The position numbers and the translations under genes are program-made. Under the pieces are notes generated by a model. It worked only from the letters and a program-made list of their open reading frames with translations, had not been told where the DNA came from and did no database searches. A DNA stretch of 64,000 bases from contig CAWDSH010000026.1 in the NCBI GenBank assembly GCA_963804865.1, positions 62,001-126,000 of the forward strand, in the 5' to 3' direction. The number at the start of each line of letters is the position of its first letter. The stretch's first letter is position 1. Positions 37,682 to 48,187 of this stretch are shown one piece after another. This DNA is from CAVVEQ01 sp963804865. GTDB lineage: Bacteria > Chloroflexota > Anaerolineae > Anaerolineales > Anaerolineaceae.

Positions 37682-38173
37682 ATGAATAATAGAATGATAA
37701 CCCCAAGGAAAGAGGACGTGCTTGCGCAGAGTCGGGAGGAAGATCCTTTCTTCGCCATCCAGCACCGCATGAACCGCATGTTCGACGAGTTCTTCAACGA
37801 ACCCTTCGGGCTGGCACCGATGCGTGAATTCGGACAGAAATTCATGCCGCGCGTGGATGTCTACGAGGATGAGAAAGAGATGCGCGTGACCGCCGAGCTG
37901 CCGGGTATGGACGAGAAGGACATCGACATCACCCTGGACCGCGAGGTGCTCACCATCCGCGGCGAAAAGAGCAGCGAGACGAAGGAAGAAAAAGGACAGT
38001 ACCACCGCATCGAGCGTTCCTACGGCTCATTCGAGCGGCAGATCCCGCTGGGCATGGAAGTGGATGCCAACAAGGTGGACGCCGAGTTCAAGAAGGGCGT
38101 GCTGACCATCACCCTGCCCAAACCGGCGGAAGCCGTCAGCCGGGTGAAGAAGATCGCGGTGAAGAAGGCGTAA
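37682..38173 (+). CDS. Hsp20/alpha-crystallin small heat shock protein
   Basis: A 163-residue cytoplasmic chaperone. Residues about 30-55 are the flexible N-terminal arm (MNRMFDEFFNEPFGLAPM), and residues 58-150 are the alpha-crystallin domain with PRVDVYEDEKEMRVTAELPG and the signature GVLTITLPKPAEA. AAAGGAGG precedes the ATG, an almost perfect Shine-Dalgarno. It is monocistronic, with its own terminator. It holds unfolding proteins for refolding by ATP-driven chaperones. Confidence 0.95.
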   Translation: MNNRMITPRKEDVLAQSREEDPFFAIQHRMNRMFDEFFNEPFGLAPMREFGQKFMPRVDVYEDEKEMRVTAELPGMDEKDIDITLDREVLTIRGEKSSETKEEKGQYHRIERSYGSFERQIPLGMEVDANKVDAEFKKGVLTITLPKPAEAVSRVKKIAVKKA

Positions 38174-38206
38174 ACGCAATCTCGCGTGATAAAATATGAA
38201 CCGGTT

Positions 38207-38238
38207 ACCGGACGCTGTGACACGCGTCCGGTTTTTTT
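38207..38238 (+). terminator. Rho-independent terminator after hsp20
   Basis: ACCGGACGC at 38207-38215 pairs with GCGTCCGGT at 38224-38232, followed by a T7 run. It is 34 bp after the Hsp20 stop. Confidence 0.9.
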
Positions 38239-38765
38239 ATCCGGCAGGGCAGGAGAACGAATTGCATTGCTTCGCAGAAAAAAAGAAACAATGCTTAACT
38301 ATTTTTTACTCGGGGGGTTCTACATTAAATAAACATATTCAGAAGTATATTAAGAATTGATCCCATTGAAATCAATCTTAATGTTGGCGGTATTCAGGCA
38401 ATGGGACGGCGTTGGCAGGATGTTAAGGTGCAAAACTCCAGGATAATAATTATAGAACATATATTCTAGTTTGTCAAGATTTTCCATTTCATCGATCGGA
38501 TTAATACCAATAACGATTGCGGGGATTACACCCGAAACAAGGTGTGCTTCGCGACCACGCCGGCTTCGCTGCTACTGCGCCTTCGAGCTTCGCTCTCACG
38601 TTTGCTCCCAAGGGAGTGCTTCGCGACTTAGGAGGTAGTGCGCGATCGCCCTCCACTTGAACCTCAAATGAAAACACATTTAAGGAAGGTTAATTACCGC
38701 GACCCAACAAGGGGTGCATGGTGCGCGACACCAAAAATTCCCCGCGTTTATACTAATCAAAAAAA
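38239..38765. other. Intergenic region with repeat-like GC-rich segment
   Basis: About 520 bp without a convincing gene. The 38530-38680 part is unlike the AT-rich flank and contains recurring CTTCGC/GCGAAG words and TGCTCCCAAGGGAGTGC, which resembles the repeat at 46747 and 48048. It may be a degenerate repeat remnant. Confidence 0.45.
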
Positions 38766-39179
38766 ATGAATGCGACCAAAACGGAATTCAAGAATCGCGG
38801 CCAACTCTTCAGGGGTTTTGGCATACTGCTCCTGCTGGGAGGGATTTTCTTCGGGCTGCTTGCACCGCTCGAGATCTACTGTTTTTACCTTTTCGGAGAG
38901 GGCGGCGAGTTCCATTACCGCGGCTTCGCGTTTGGTTCGTTTATGTTCGGCAATATCACCGCGCAGATCATTTGCTACTATATCCTCGCTGCGCTATTTT
39001 CATTAGATCAGGAGGTGCGAACGGGAAGACGCAAAAAGTATGGTATTATTTATTCTATAATGAAGATATATTCCCGGTTGTTTAAACAACGCTCCGAAAA
39101 AAGGGGGTGGTCGCAGATCCAAATAATCCCAGATCAAACCATTTCATATCGTCATTTCATCATTCAAATATTCCCTTAG
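38766..39179 (+). CDS. Small membrane protein, unknown function
   Basis: 137 residues with two or three hydrophobic segments (FGILLLLGGIFFGLLAPLEI, then YYILAALFSLD) and a basic C-terminal tail. No Shine-Dalgarno is clear and no family is recognised. The codon pattern is plausible, and no better ORF is present on either strand. The tail may be out of frame. Confidence 0.45.
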   Translation: MNATKTEFKNRGQLFRGFGILLLLGGIFFGLLAPLEIYCFYLFGEGGEFHYRGFAFGSFMFGNITAQIICYYILAALFSLDQEVRTGRRKKYGIIYSIMKIYSRLFKQRSEKRGWSQIQIIPDQTISYRHFIIQIFP

Positions 39180-39191
39180 GAGGGTATGACC

Positions 39192-42100
39192 ATGAGAAGA
39201 CAGCGTTTGTTAATCCTGCTGCCGACCCTCATCGCACTTTCACTGCTGGCAGCATTATTTATTACGACCCCTGTGTTCGCACAGGACGAGCAACCACCTC
39301 AACCCGAAGAGAATCCGGTGGAGGTGGTTGTTGATTCAACACCATCCGAGGAAGCACCCGAAGCCGAGCTGGCACCTGGGTTATTAGAAGAAGCTGCGGA
39401 AGCCGGGATAACACTGGTGGATGGCAGCGGTGAACCGCTGGCACTGGCTTTGGAAGAAGCAGCGGAGGCGCTGGCGGGCGGAGACCCCTACTACAAGGTA
39501 GGGACGGTCACCTACCACTTTCTGAATACCGGCGGGGATTGTACTCCGTACCCGGTGGGTACTTGCTGGACATCCTCCTGGCCTATTCAAGCAGCCATCA
39601 ATGAAATCCTGAACACCGGTCTTCCCAGCGACGGGACGATCTATGTGGAATCAGGCAGCTACTCCGAAGGGGTATCAATCAGCGGACTTACCGACCCCAT
39701 CTATAGAGGAATGAAAGGTCTAATTGGCGAGGTAGTCGATGGCTTGCCCGCGGTGAATCTTGCCTACGAGATCATGGTCGACAACGTAGACCTTGGGTTT
39801 ACCATCAAGGGTTTTAATATCACTGCCAATACCGGTCCTTCCGGCGGCATAAACTTGGATACCACCAAGGGTACGATCAAGATCGAGGATGTGACCGTCG
39901 TGAATAACGGAACGGGACCTGGAATTTATATTTCGAACCACAACGGCGCGATCGTCCTCAACCGGGTAAAAGCGGATGGCAACTCCAACGGCGGGGCATG
40001 GCTGGAGAACCTGGCGGGCACGGCGGGGGTGACGATCTACCAACAGCAGCTTCGATGAAAATGATGTCAGCGCCTCCATGGCACTTCAGGGGGTGACCAT
40101 TTCCAACCAAAGGCGCAGTGCTGATCGACGGCGTATCCGTCAGCCGCACGACGGGGGAGCTCATCCAGCTTTGAACATCATCCAATCCGGTGCGTTGACG
40201 GTCAAGAACAGCATCTTCAACGACAACGCGCTTGTTCGCCTTCGCCAATGACTGCCCAGCATCCTCTGTCGGCTGCCATCACGCTGCAGAACGTGTACGC
40301 GAAGGGGAATGCGGCGGTCTTCACCTGCAGGCCAAGGGAAATATCAGCCTTACCGGCGTGCACGCTGACGACAATACGCTACCGAGGGAGCAACATCTGA
40401 TACCTGCAACGAGGCTACCGGGTATTGCAGCCTCGCTGGGTAGCGGAACGGTGACCATCAAGGACAGCACGCTTCGATGGCAACGGCTCGACTCATATAT
40501 GGTCTGTCGGTTCAATCGCGCGGCGCGATCACACTGACCAACGTTTCCGCCAGCGGAAACACCAACGCCAGCGCCAATCCGGATGGTGCGCGGCTGGATA
40601 CCCATTATTCGCAGCTTGCCAGCGCGGTATCCATCACCAACGGGATATTCAATGACAACGATGGATACGGGCTGGTGATCACACAGCAAAGGCGCGATCA
40701 CGCTCAACAAGGTACATGCCGGGGATGCTGTCAAGGTGCCACTACTGGAACACGGCAACGGACAGGCGGAGCCATTCTTGAATAATACACTACGGAACAG
40801 CCAGTGTTACCATCACCGGCTCAGCTGCCGGGGATAATACGTTCAGCTTACAACGGCCTAGCCGGGCTGTATATTCAATACGAAAGGAGCAGTATCGATC
40901 AAATACGCCGATAGCAAATGGAAATGATCTTTATGGCCTGGAAGTTCATAATACTAAGCGGGACTGGAGCTGTGACCATCAGTAAGAGTACTTTCGGAAC
41001 GAGTATTTCCACAAAATGGAATTTCGGGCATTTACATCTGGTACCAAGGGTAATGTGACGCATCGGCAATGTCATTGCCGTCAAGCGGAATCAGCGATGG
41101 TCTACTGATGGATATCGATCCCATCAACATCAGCACTGTATCGATTACCAACGGCGACTTCAATTACTGCGGCGGTTATGGCTTGATCGATCAATGGCCA
41201 GGGAAACATCACCCTCACCAAGGTGGATGCTACCAACAATCGTCTTTCCGGGGTATGGATGGAGGCAAACAGGGGGAATATCATCTATAAATCGGGGATA
41301 TCTTAGCGCGAATGCTCATGATGGCCTATCATGCTTATACAAAGGGCACAATAACGATCAGCGATGTAACTTGCTAGCTGGCAACCGGGGATATGGCGCG
41401 GACCTGCAGAACCAGCTGGCGGATACACCCAAAGCGGTGACGATCACGAACGGTAATTTCAATAGCAACGACCAGTCCGGATTGAACGTGCTATCGAAGG
41501 GCGCGATCTCGCTGAAGAACGTGAACGCCACTGAACAACAACGCATGCCACCGGTCGATATGGGCGCAGTCGACACGGAATACCTGGGAGGTGGTCGGAG
41601 CCATTCAGCGAACGATACCTTCACGTTCACAGGTCCTGCCATCCGGCACCGTGGGGATCCTGGTCAACTCGGCTGGATTTTACGGGGAGATGTGGCTGGA
41701 GGGATGTGGTGCCGTTTCAACCCATTATATTGAAACTGATCCTGACTATGAACTTTATCACCCATATACAGGTTTAAATACGGGGCAGTGCACCTTGCAC
41801 GTCAAAGACACCAACGACCTAACGGGCGGGGCTGTTATGGTCAGCTTGTACGTGGATATGCCCACGAATATTTTGCCAACGGCTTACGGCGCCTTCCTGG
41901 ATAACCACTACGGCACGGCGGGCATCACCATCGCCAATCCCGCGCTGCCGTCAGGAGACCCATATACGACCGGCCTCGGATTTTCGATGAACGCGGCTGG
42001 CGGGCTGGAGCTGCGCACCAATGGCGCGGTGACACTGACCAATATCTGGGCAGGCAGGAATGCGGGGAATGGCATCGATATTCAAAACCACGATTCTGCC

Positions 42101-44048
42101 CCGCCTTACACCTACGCTACAAACGTGACCCTCACCAATCTCCGCGCTTGGGACAACTACAGTAACGGCCTCTATGTGAAAAACAAAGGCACCATCACGC
42201 TGACCAACGCCGGCAGGTGGGGGAAAATGGGGGAGAGGAGCCTATCTTAATAACCAAGCAGGAACAGGGAACATCACCATCAAGAACAATCCCTTCCACC
42301 GGCAGCAGCCTGCTGCCCGGATTCGATAATCACGCAGCGGAAGGCGTGTATATACTCACCCATGGCGCGGTCACGCTTACGAACGTAAACTTCGTCGGGA
42401 ATTCATTGGAGGGCTTGGAAGTGATTTCAGACGGTTTAGGCGCGGTGACCTTGACCAACTGCCGCGAGGAACACCTCCTTACAGCTGGTTCGGCAAAGGG
42501 AATATCCATTCAAACCAATGGACCGGTTGTAGTAAAAGGCGGTTATTCGAACAATAATACCGACACCGGTCTATTTATTAATAACGCGGGTGGTTCCGGC
42601 AAACCGGTCAGCATCAGCAATTTCTGGGCGCTGAACAATAAAACAACCGGGGTTTCGGTGACTTCCACGGGTGCCATCACTTTATTCAATGTTGCTGCTG
42701 ACGATACACTCGCCGGCTCCGGCGTGGTACTGGACAATTCCGCGTCCACTGCAGGGATCATCCTGACCTATATTGAAGCCGTAGATAATATCGCAAACGG
42801 TATCGATATAATGACTCAAGGTATGGTTAGCATTAAATCCGGTCACATTGTTTCAAACGACGGCGTAGGAATCCAGATCAATCAAACAGGCGCATTCATC
42901 ACCAAAGCGCTGACATTAAGCGACCTGGAAATATACAGCAGCGCAGGTTGGGGATTGATCGCCGAGCACGTGAATGGCAGCATCACCGCGACCAATATCA
43001 ACTGCTCCAACAAGCAAGTCCCAGGGTGGAGTGCTGCTGAACAACACGGCGTGCTCGAACTGCCCGGTTAGCTTCCTCGCCACCGGCACCAAAACCAATG
43101 GCATTCACAATAATCAGGGGACCGGAGCTATCCATTACAACCAACGGGGCAGTGACGCTGAACAAGGTCTTAGCCAAGCTACAACAATCCCGGCTACGGG
43201 GTTTATATCGAAAACAACCCCGGACCCTCCACCGCTCCCAAGGTGACGATCAACAACAGCGACTTCAATGGCAACGCCTATAGTGGAATGTATATCGTCA
43301 CCGTGGGGATCATCACACTGAATAACGTGGAGTCCAGCGATAACGGCGCGTTATACCTACCTGAGCAACTTCCCGGATGCCAGCGGTGCCAAGGGCGTGA
43401 ACGTGTTCAAGAGCAGGTTCAATCGGCAATAGCAGTGATGGCTTACGGATCTCAACGCACGGCGCGGTGGTAATAAATAAAATAGAAGCAACGGGAAACC
43501 TGGACGGCGGGATGGGGGTATGGATCACAAACAACGACATCCCCGCCCTCGCCAAACCGGTCAGCATCCTTTCCACCTATGGCGCCAACGTGATCAGCTC
43601 AAATGACAATGTCAACCTGTATATCGAATCAAGCGGTTCGGTGGTGTTGAATAACGTCACCGCTGATTCCAGTGTGACAAATAGCGGCATCTATGTCGAC
43701 AACTCATCAGGCATTGGAATCGTCACGCTTACCAATGTGACCACACGATATAACAATTTGAACGGCATTGCGATCAGCACAAAAGGCAACGTCACCCTCA
43801 ACGGCGTGAACTCGCTGTTCAATTCGGTTGGGACAATCACCCGAGCCTACAGCGGCATTTTCATAGGCACCAACGACATTGTCACTGCAAAGGTGACGAT
43901 CAGCAACAGCCTGGTTTCCGGCAATGCTGATTACGGCATCCAGCTGGACCTGAACGCATTTGGCCCATACACGCTGACCAATGTGTACTATTTCGGCAAC
44001 GATACAGACAGCAGCGGGGATTACCCCAGCAATTTATGGGTGAATTAG
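39192..44048 (+). pseudogene. Large exported beta-helix repeat protein, heavily frameshifted
   Basis: AGGAGG before the ATG at 39192, a Sec signal (LIALSLLAALFITTPVFAQ) and a Glu/Pro-rich linker open a gene that runs about 4.86 kb. From about residue 120 it consists of parallel beta-helix repeats of the form GAITLTNVNASGN and VSITNGIFNDNDGYGL, which recur in all three frames. The first 290 codons and the part after about 43460 are clean. Between about 40030 and 43450 the frame changes roughly every 100-200 bp. The intact protein would be about 1,600 residues and lie on the cell surface. Confidence 0.75.
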
Positions 44049-44078
44049 AAAAACCACTGATCAAACCCCATGATCCAA

Positions 44079-44110
44079 CACCAGGCGCCTATAGGCGCCT
44101 GGTGAATTTT
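44079..44110 (+). terminator. Rho-independent terminator after the beta-helix gene
   Basis: The 11-bp stem CACCAGGCGCC/GGCGCCTGGTG (44079-44089, 44094-44104) with a TATA loop is followed by AATTTT. It lies 31 bp after the stop codon. Confidence 0.8.
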
Positions 44111-44149
44111 AAGGATTGCGCCTGGCTTCAATTCGCAGGGAGATCCTGG

Positions 44150-44191
44150 GTGAGATTGCCGCGCTCACTCTTTGAGTTCGCTCGCAATGAC
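44150..44191. repeat. Dispersed palindromic repeat A, copy 1
   Basis: It begins GTGAGATTGCCGCGCTC and ends GCTCGCAATGAC, with partial inner complementarity. The same ends recur at 46205, 49007, 49516 and 50611, and as a half copy at 48936. Confidence 0.75.
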
Positions 44192-44213
44192 AAGAAACAG
44201 TATCTTGATTTAT

Positions 44214-45372
44214 TTATTCCAGCCCGCGGTTATGAAGGCGCTCGTGCTCCCAGGTGGCGAAATCGACCGGCGGCTGGACGATCTCGGCTTCCGGCTTGCG
44301 CTCCAGGCGCGCCGCGTTTTCGGGGCAGCCGGTGACGCACAATCCGCAGCCGATGCACTTTTCGAGGTCGACCACGGACACGCCGTCCTGATCGAAGATG
44401 GCACCCACGTGGCAGCGCTCGATGCAGGTGCCGCAGGACGCACAGCCCGCAGCCGATGCACTTTTCGAGGTCAACCACGGACACGCCGTCCTGATCGGAG
44501 ATGGCGCCGACGTGGCAGCGCTCGATGCAGGTGCCGCAACCGATGCACAGATCCGCGTCGATCACGGCGAAGTAATTGGCGTAAGCCACCGATTCGCGGA
44601 TGCCGTGCTCGGTGATGCCGCGTAAAATCCCGCAGCAGCAGCCGCAGCAGTTGCAGACGTAGCCCAGCCCGGTCATGACGTTGCTGACGGTATGCACCAG
44701 CCCGACCTGCTCGGTCTTTTCGAGCAGCGCCAGGGCTTGCTCCCTGGTGATATCCCCCTCCCCCAGCGGGCGCTCCTGGCTGGAGAAGCTGAAGCAGTTA
44801 TCGAGCGGGAAATCGCACTTGCGCTTGCCAAGCAGGTCCTGCTCGATGCGGCAGATGCATTCGTTGACGTGGAAGGACTTGGCGTTCTCGAGGATCTTGC
44901 GCACGTCATCGTAGGGCAGCACCCACTCGGATTTGACGGCACCCTGCGCGGGGAGGACGCGGTGGAGGGAGGGCTGGGGCTGCATGATGCCTTTCGTGCC
45001 GCCCTGCTGGAAGTATTCCTCGACCAGGTGAGCCAGCTCTAGATCGAGATTGTCCGCCTGTGCTTCGTAGAAGCCGACGACGAAGGGCGCCAGCCGGAAG
45101 AAGGCCTTGCCTTCGCGCTGCTCGAACCAGATCAGTCCACGCTTGGCGAGGGCGGAGAGCTGCGATCTTAAGTCCCTGGCAGGGATATTCAAGCGCGCGG
45201 CGATCTGCTCCAGCGATTCGTATGTGCCGGTGAGCTGTGCCGCCAGGCCGGCTTCCCCGGGGGTGAACAATTTGGCGAGGATGCGCAGCTCGATGCCGGA
45301 TTGGGTACGGGGGAAGGCGTTGGCGAGATGGTCGAGGGCGTTGGCGAGAAGTTCGTAGGGAGAATCGTGCAT
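44214..45372 (-). pseudogene. Winged-helix protein with [4Fe-4S] ferredoxin domain, disrupted by a 103-bp tandem duplication
   Basis: From the ATG at 45372 (behind AAGGAG) the N-terminal 130 residues look like a winged helix (LEQIAARLNIPARDLRSQLS). A Cys-rich middle (NECICRIEQ; VCNCCGCCCGIL) follows, then a ferredoxin domain with CIGCGTCIERCHVGA and CIGCGLC. A near-copy of the ferredoxin DNA follows in another frame. Removing 103 bp restores one 352-codon gene ending CVTGCPENAARLERK. It is probably a cytoplasmic redox or sensory protein. Confidence 0.75.
44346..44551. repeat. Tandem duplication, 103-bp unit
   Basis: The unit starting GCAGCCGATGCACTTTTCG occurs at 44346 and again at 44449. 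The copies differ at a few positions (for example GTCGACC against GTCAACC, and ATCGAAG against ATCGGAG). A unit length not divisible by three shifts the ferredoxin reading frame. Confidence 0.8.
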
Positions 45373-46204
45373 GGGATTTACTCCTTTTGCGTTTCTAATT
45401 AAGACTATTGTATCCAAATCTTGGCGTTCGATTCATTAGAAAACCAACAGGATGGAAGGATTGTTTATTTGAAAGATGACCCCTCCCCTACCCCCTTCCT
45501 CCCTGCGGGAGTGCAACGTGCGCAAGGGGGTGCAAAAACCGCGACCCTCCCCATTTCCTCGAAATGGAGAGGGAGTTGTCTGAAGGATTGTATAATGAGC
45601 GGAGGGTGACATGAAGACATCTGCGCGGAAATGGCTGATACCGGTTTTGATCGTCGCGCTGGCACTGGCCGCTCGGCTGGTGCCGGGTCCGCGGACGATC
45701 GATGATTCGTTCATCACCTTCCGGTACGCGCGCAACCTGCTGGCGGGCGAGGGCTTTGTCTACAATCCCGGCGAGCGGGTGCTGGGGACGACCACGCCGC
45801 TCTACACGCTGCTGATGGCGGCGCTGGCGCTGCCCTTCGGCGGGGAGCAGGCGCCCTTCCCCTGGCTGGCGCTGGGGGTGAACGCGCTGGCGGACGCAGC
45901 CACGTGCCTGCTGCTCTGGCAGATCGGCAAAAGGCTGAATTCGGAATTGGCAGGGATCGCCACGGCGCTGGTCTGGGCGGTGGCACCCTACTCGGTGACT
46001 TTCGCGATCGGCGGGCTGGAGACCAGCCTGTACGTGTGCCTGCTGACGGGCGCGGTCTGGGCTTACCTTTCCCACCGGCGCATGCTCACACCGCTTTTTG
46101 CCAGCCTGGCGCTGCTCACCCGCCCGGATGCGCTGATCCTGGTGGTGCCGCTGGCGCTGGACCGGTTGTATAGGGGATGGTTTACTGGAGCGAGGAGTCG
46201 GTGG

Positions 46205-46246
46205 GTGAGATTGCTTCGCTCCCCCTCCGGGGTCGCTCGCAATGAC
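46205..46246. repeat. Dispersed palindromic repeat A, copy 2, inside the glycosyltransferase gene
   Basis: The ends GTGAGATTGC and GCAATGAC and the inner CTCCCCCTCCGGGG match the family. The copy sits within the coding sequence, and an in-frame stop follows 13 bp after it. Confidence 0.75.
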
Positions 46247-46746
46247 AAAACAGGCAAGTAATCGACAATAGATGAAGACAGGCTTTCCTGGCGGGAGGTG
46301 GCGGTGTTCGTGCTGCCGCTGATCGCCTGGTACGGGTTCGCGTGGATCTATTTCGGCAGTCCCCTGCCCCATTCGGTGACCGCCAAGCTGCTGGTCTACC
46401 GGCTGGGCGCGGGATCGGCGTTCATTCGGCTGCTGCAGCACTACGCCACGCCGTTCATGGAAGCCGAATGGGGCGGCGTGGTGATGATCGGCGTCGGGCT
46501 GGTGCTTTACCTGTTCCTCTTTATCATCGGTGCGCAGCGCACGCTGAAGACGGAACCGCGGGTACTGGCGTGGGCGATCTATCCGGTGCTGTACTTCCTG
46601 GTATTCGCGCTGCCCAACCCCCTGCTCTTCCGCTGGTACCTCACCCCACCGCTGCCGGCGTGGATGTTTTTTATTTTGATGGGATTGGAAAGGATTTTAG
46701 GGACGATATTTACAGCAAAGAAACGAAGAGATCGACGAGCAAGCGA

Positions 46747-46820
46747 TGCTCCCAAGGAGAGTGCAACCCCTCTCGCTCCGCTCGGGAGCGCAAAATTCGC
46801 GACCTGCGCCCGCCCTACAA
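46747..46820. repeat. Dispersed repeat B, copy inside the glycosyltransferase gene
   Basis: It contains CTCTCGCTCCGCTCGGGAGC, GCAAAATTCGCGACC and CCGCCCTACAA, all shared with 48048-48150. It is translated here as low-complexity sequence (SATPLAPLGSAKFATCARP), foreign to the family. Confidence 0.65.
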
Positions 46821-47341
46821 TGAACAAAGCGAAATGGGTGGTTGGGGCGCTGGTGATCGCGCTGCCGCTGGTGTCGTCGCTGGCGGCGTGGCGCATCACG
46901 CTGGATCACGGTCCCGCCCGCCCCGCGCCGGAGATGGCGTTCATCAAGCTGGAGCTGCTCTACCACCAGGTGGCGGAGGAGTTGAAGCCGCAGTATCTCC
47001 GCGGATACGCTGCTGGCGGCGGGGGACGTGGGCGTGCTGGGCTTCGAGAGCGGCGCGCGCATCCTGGACACGGTGGGTCTGAATTCACCCGTCTCGCTGG
47101 AGTATTACCCGCTCGACCCCGCGGCTTACGTGATCAATTACGCCATCCCCGCGCAGCTGATCCTCGACCAGCAGCCGGATTGGGTGGTGATCCTCGAGGT
47201 CTACGGGCGCAACACGCTGCTCAAGGACGAGGATTTCCTGGAGCAATACAGGCTGGTGCGCACGCTGCCCACGGATATTTACGGCAGCGAGGGGCTGCTG
47301 GTCTTCGAGCGCAACCCATAATCACTCTTCAAAGGTCAACC

Positions 47342-48031
47342 ATGAAAAAAACTGAGACGCCCAGGGAACATCTTTTGCGCGAATACCCGCTCTTCGGCAT
47401 CACCGGGTGCGCGCTGATCGGGGCGGCGGTGGCGATCGCCGGCATGATCTACCGCGGCAGCCAGGGCGAGGGTTATTCGTTCCTCAACCATTACATCTCC
47501 GAGCTGGGCAGGCAGGGTTTCTCGCAAGGCGCGTGGATCTTCAACGCCGCGATGATCGCCAGCGGGGTGATGTTCATCCCGTTCGTGATCGGGCTGGGAC
47601 TCAAACTCGGCAGCCGCTGGGGCTACGCGGGAATGATCGCAGGCATCGGCGCGGGGGCGATGTGCGCCGGGGTGGGCATCTTCCCGATGAACCACCTCGC
47701 CGGGCACATCTTCAGCGCGGTGTGGTTCTTCCGCCTGGGGCTGCTGACGGTGAGCCTGTTTGGCATCGCCATCCTGCTGCAGAAGAAGGGCGAGGAGCGC
47801 ATCCCGAAAGCCGCGGCGGCGGCCAGCCTGCTGGCAGCACTGGCTTACGGCAGTTTCATCGTGCTGGGCAGGCTGGATGAGGCGCCCGGGATGACCACGC
47901 TCAACCCGGATATCTTCGCCCGCAGGCCCGATTTCTGGTTGATGCCGTTCCTGGAATGGGTGGTGTTTTTCGCCACGCTGCTGTGGTTTTTGGGGATGGG
48001 GGTGGCATCGCTGGGGAAGAAGAAAAAATAA
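47342..48031 (+). CDS. DUF998-type membrane protein
   Basis: 229 residues with about six TMs. The early motif NHYISELGRQG and the later MNHLAGHIFSAVWFF match DUF998, a family of bacterial and archaeal membrane proteins of unknown function. It begins 21 bp after the glycosyltransferase stop, in the same frame as part of that gene; AAAGG at 47332 serves the ATG at 47342. Confidence 0.8.
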   Translation: MKKTETPREHLLREYPLFGITGCALIGAAVAIAGMIYRGSQGEGYSFLNHYISELGRQGFSQGAWIFNAAMIASGVMFIPFVIGLGLKLGSRWGYAGMIAGIGAGAMCAGVGIFPMNHLAGHIFSAVWFFRLGLLTVSLFGIAILLQKKGEERIPKAAAAASLLAALAYGSFIVLGRLDEAPGMTTLNPDIFARRPDFWLMPFLEWVVFFATLLWFLGMGVASLGKKKK

Positions 48032-48047
48032 AACGGCGGGCAGACTT

Positions 48048-48150
48048 CGCTTGCTCCCAGCTCCCTTCGGGAGTGCAACGTGCGCGAGGGAGTGCACCCC
48101 TCTCGCTCCGCTCGGGGGCGCAAAATTCGCGAACGCGACCCGCCCTACAA
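48048..48150. repeat. Dispersed repeat B, intergenic copy
   Basis: It carries GGGAGTGCAACGTGCGCGAG, CTCTCGCTCCGCTCGGGGGC and CGCCCTACAA. The last two parts match 46747-46820, and the first matches 45508-45530. It follows the DUF998 stop. Confidence 0.65.
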
Positions 48151-48187
48151 GATACCCCCTCTCCCGTAAGGAGAGGGGGTACCCTGA

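Larger units (their letters stand above)
45611..47321 (+). pseudogene. Polytopic membrane glycosyltransferase (ArnT/PMT-like), interrupted
   Basis: A many-TM protein of the GT-C type. The first loop carries the acidic motif TIDDSFITFRYARNLL, followed by GLETSLYVCLLTGAVW. Just after ALDRLYRGWF a repeat A copy (46205-46246) is read through and ends at an in-frame TAA at 46259. The coding resumes as DEDRLSWREVAVFVLPLIAW. A second repeat (46747-46820) lies in frame further on. A one-base shift near 46997 leads into ISADTLLAAGDVGVLGFESG and the end VYGRNTLLKDEDF...FERNP. It would transfer sugar from a lipid carrier outside the membrane; it is probably now inactive. Confidence 0.78.

Noticed and set aside
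43098..43473. Separate small genes inside the beta-helix region
   Set aside because: All short ORFs there carry pieces of the same beta-helix repeat in different frames, so they are fragments of one gene.
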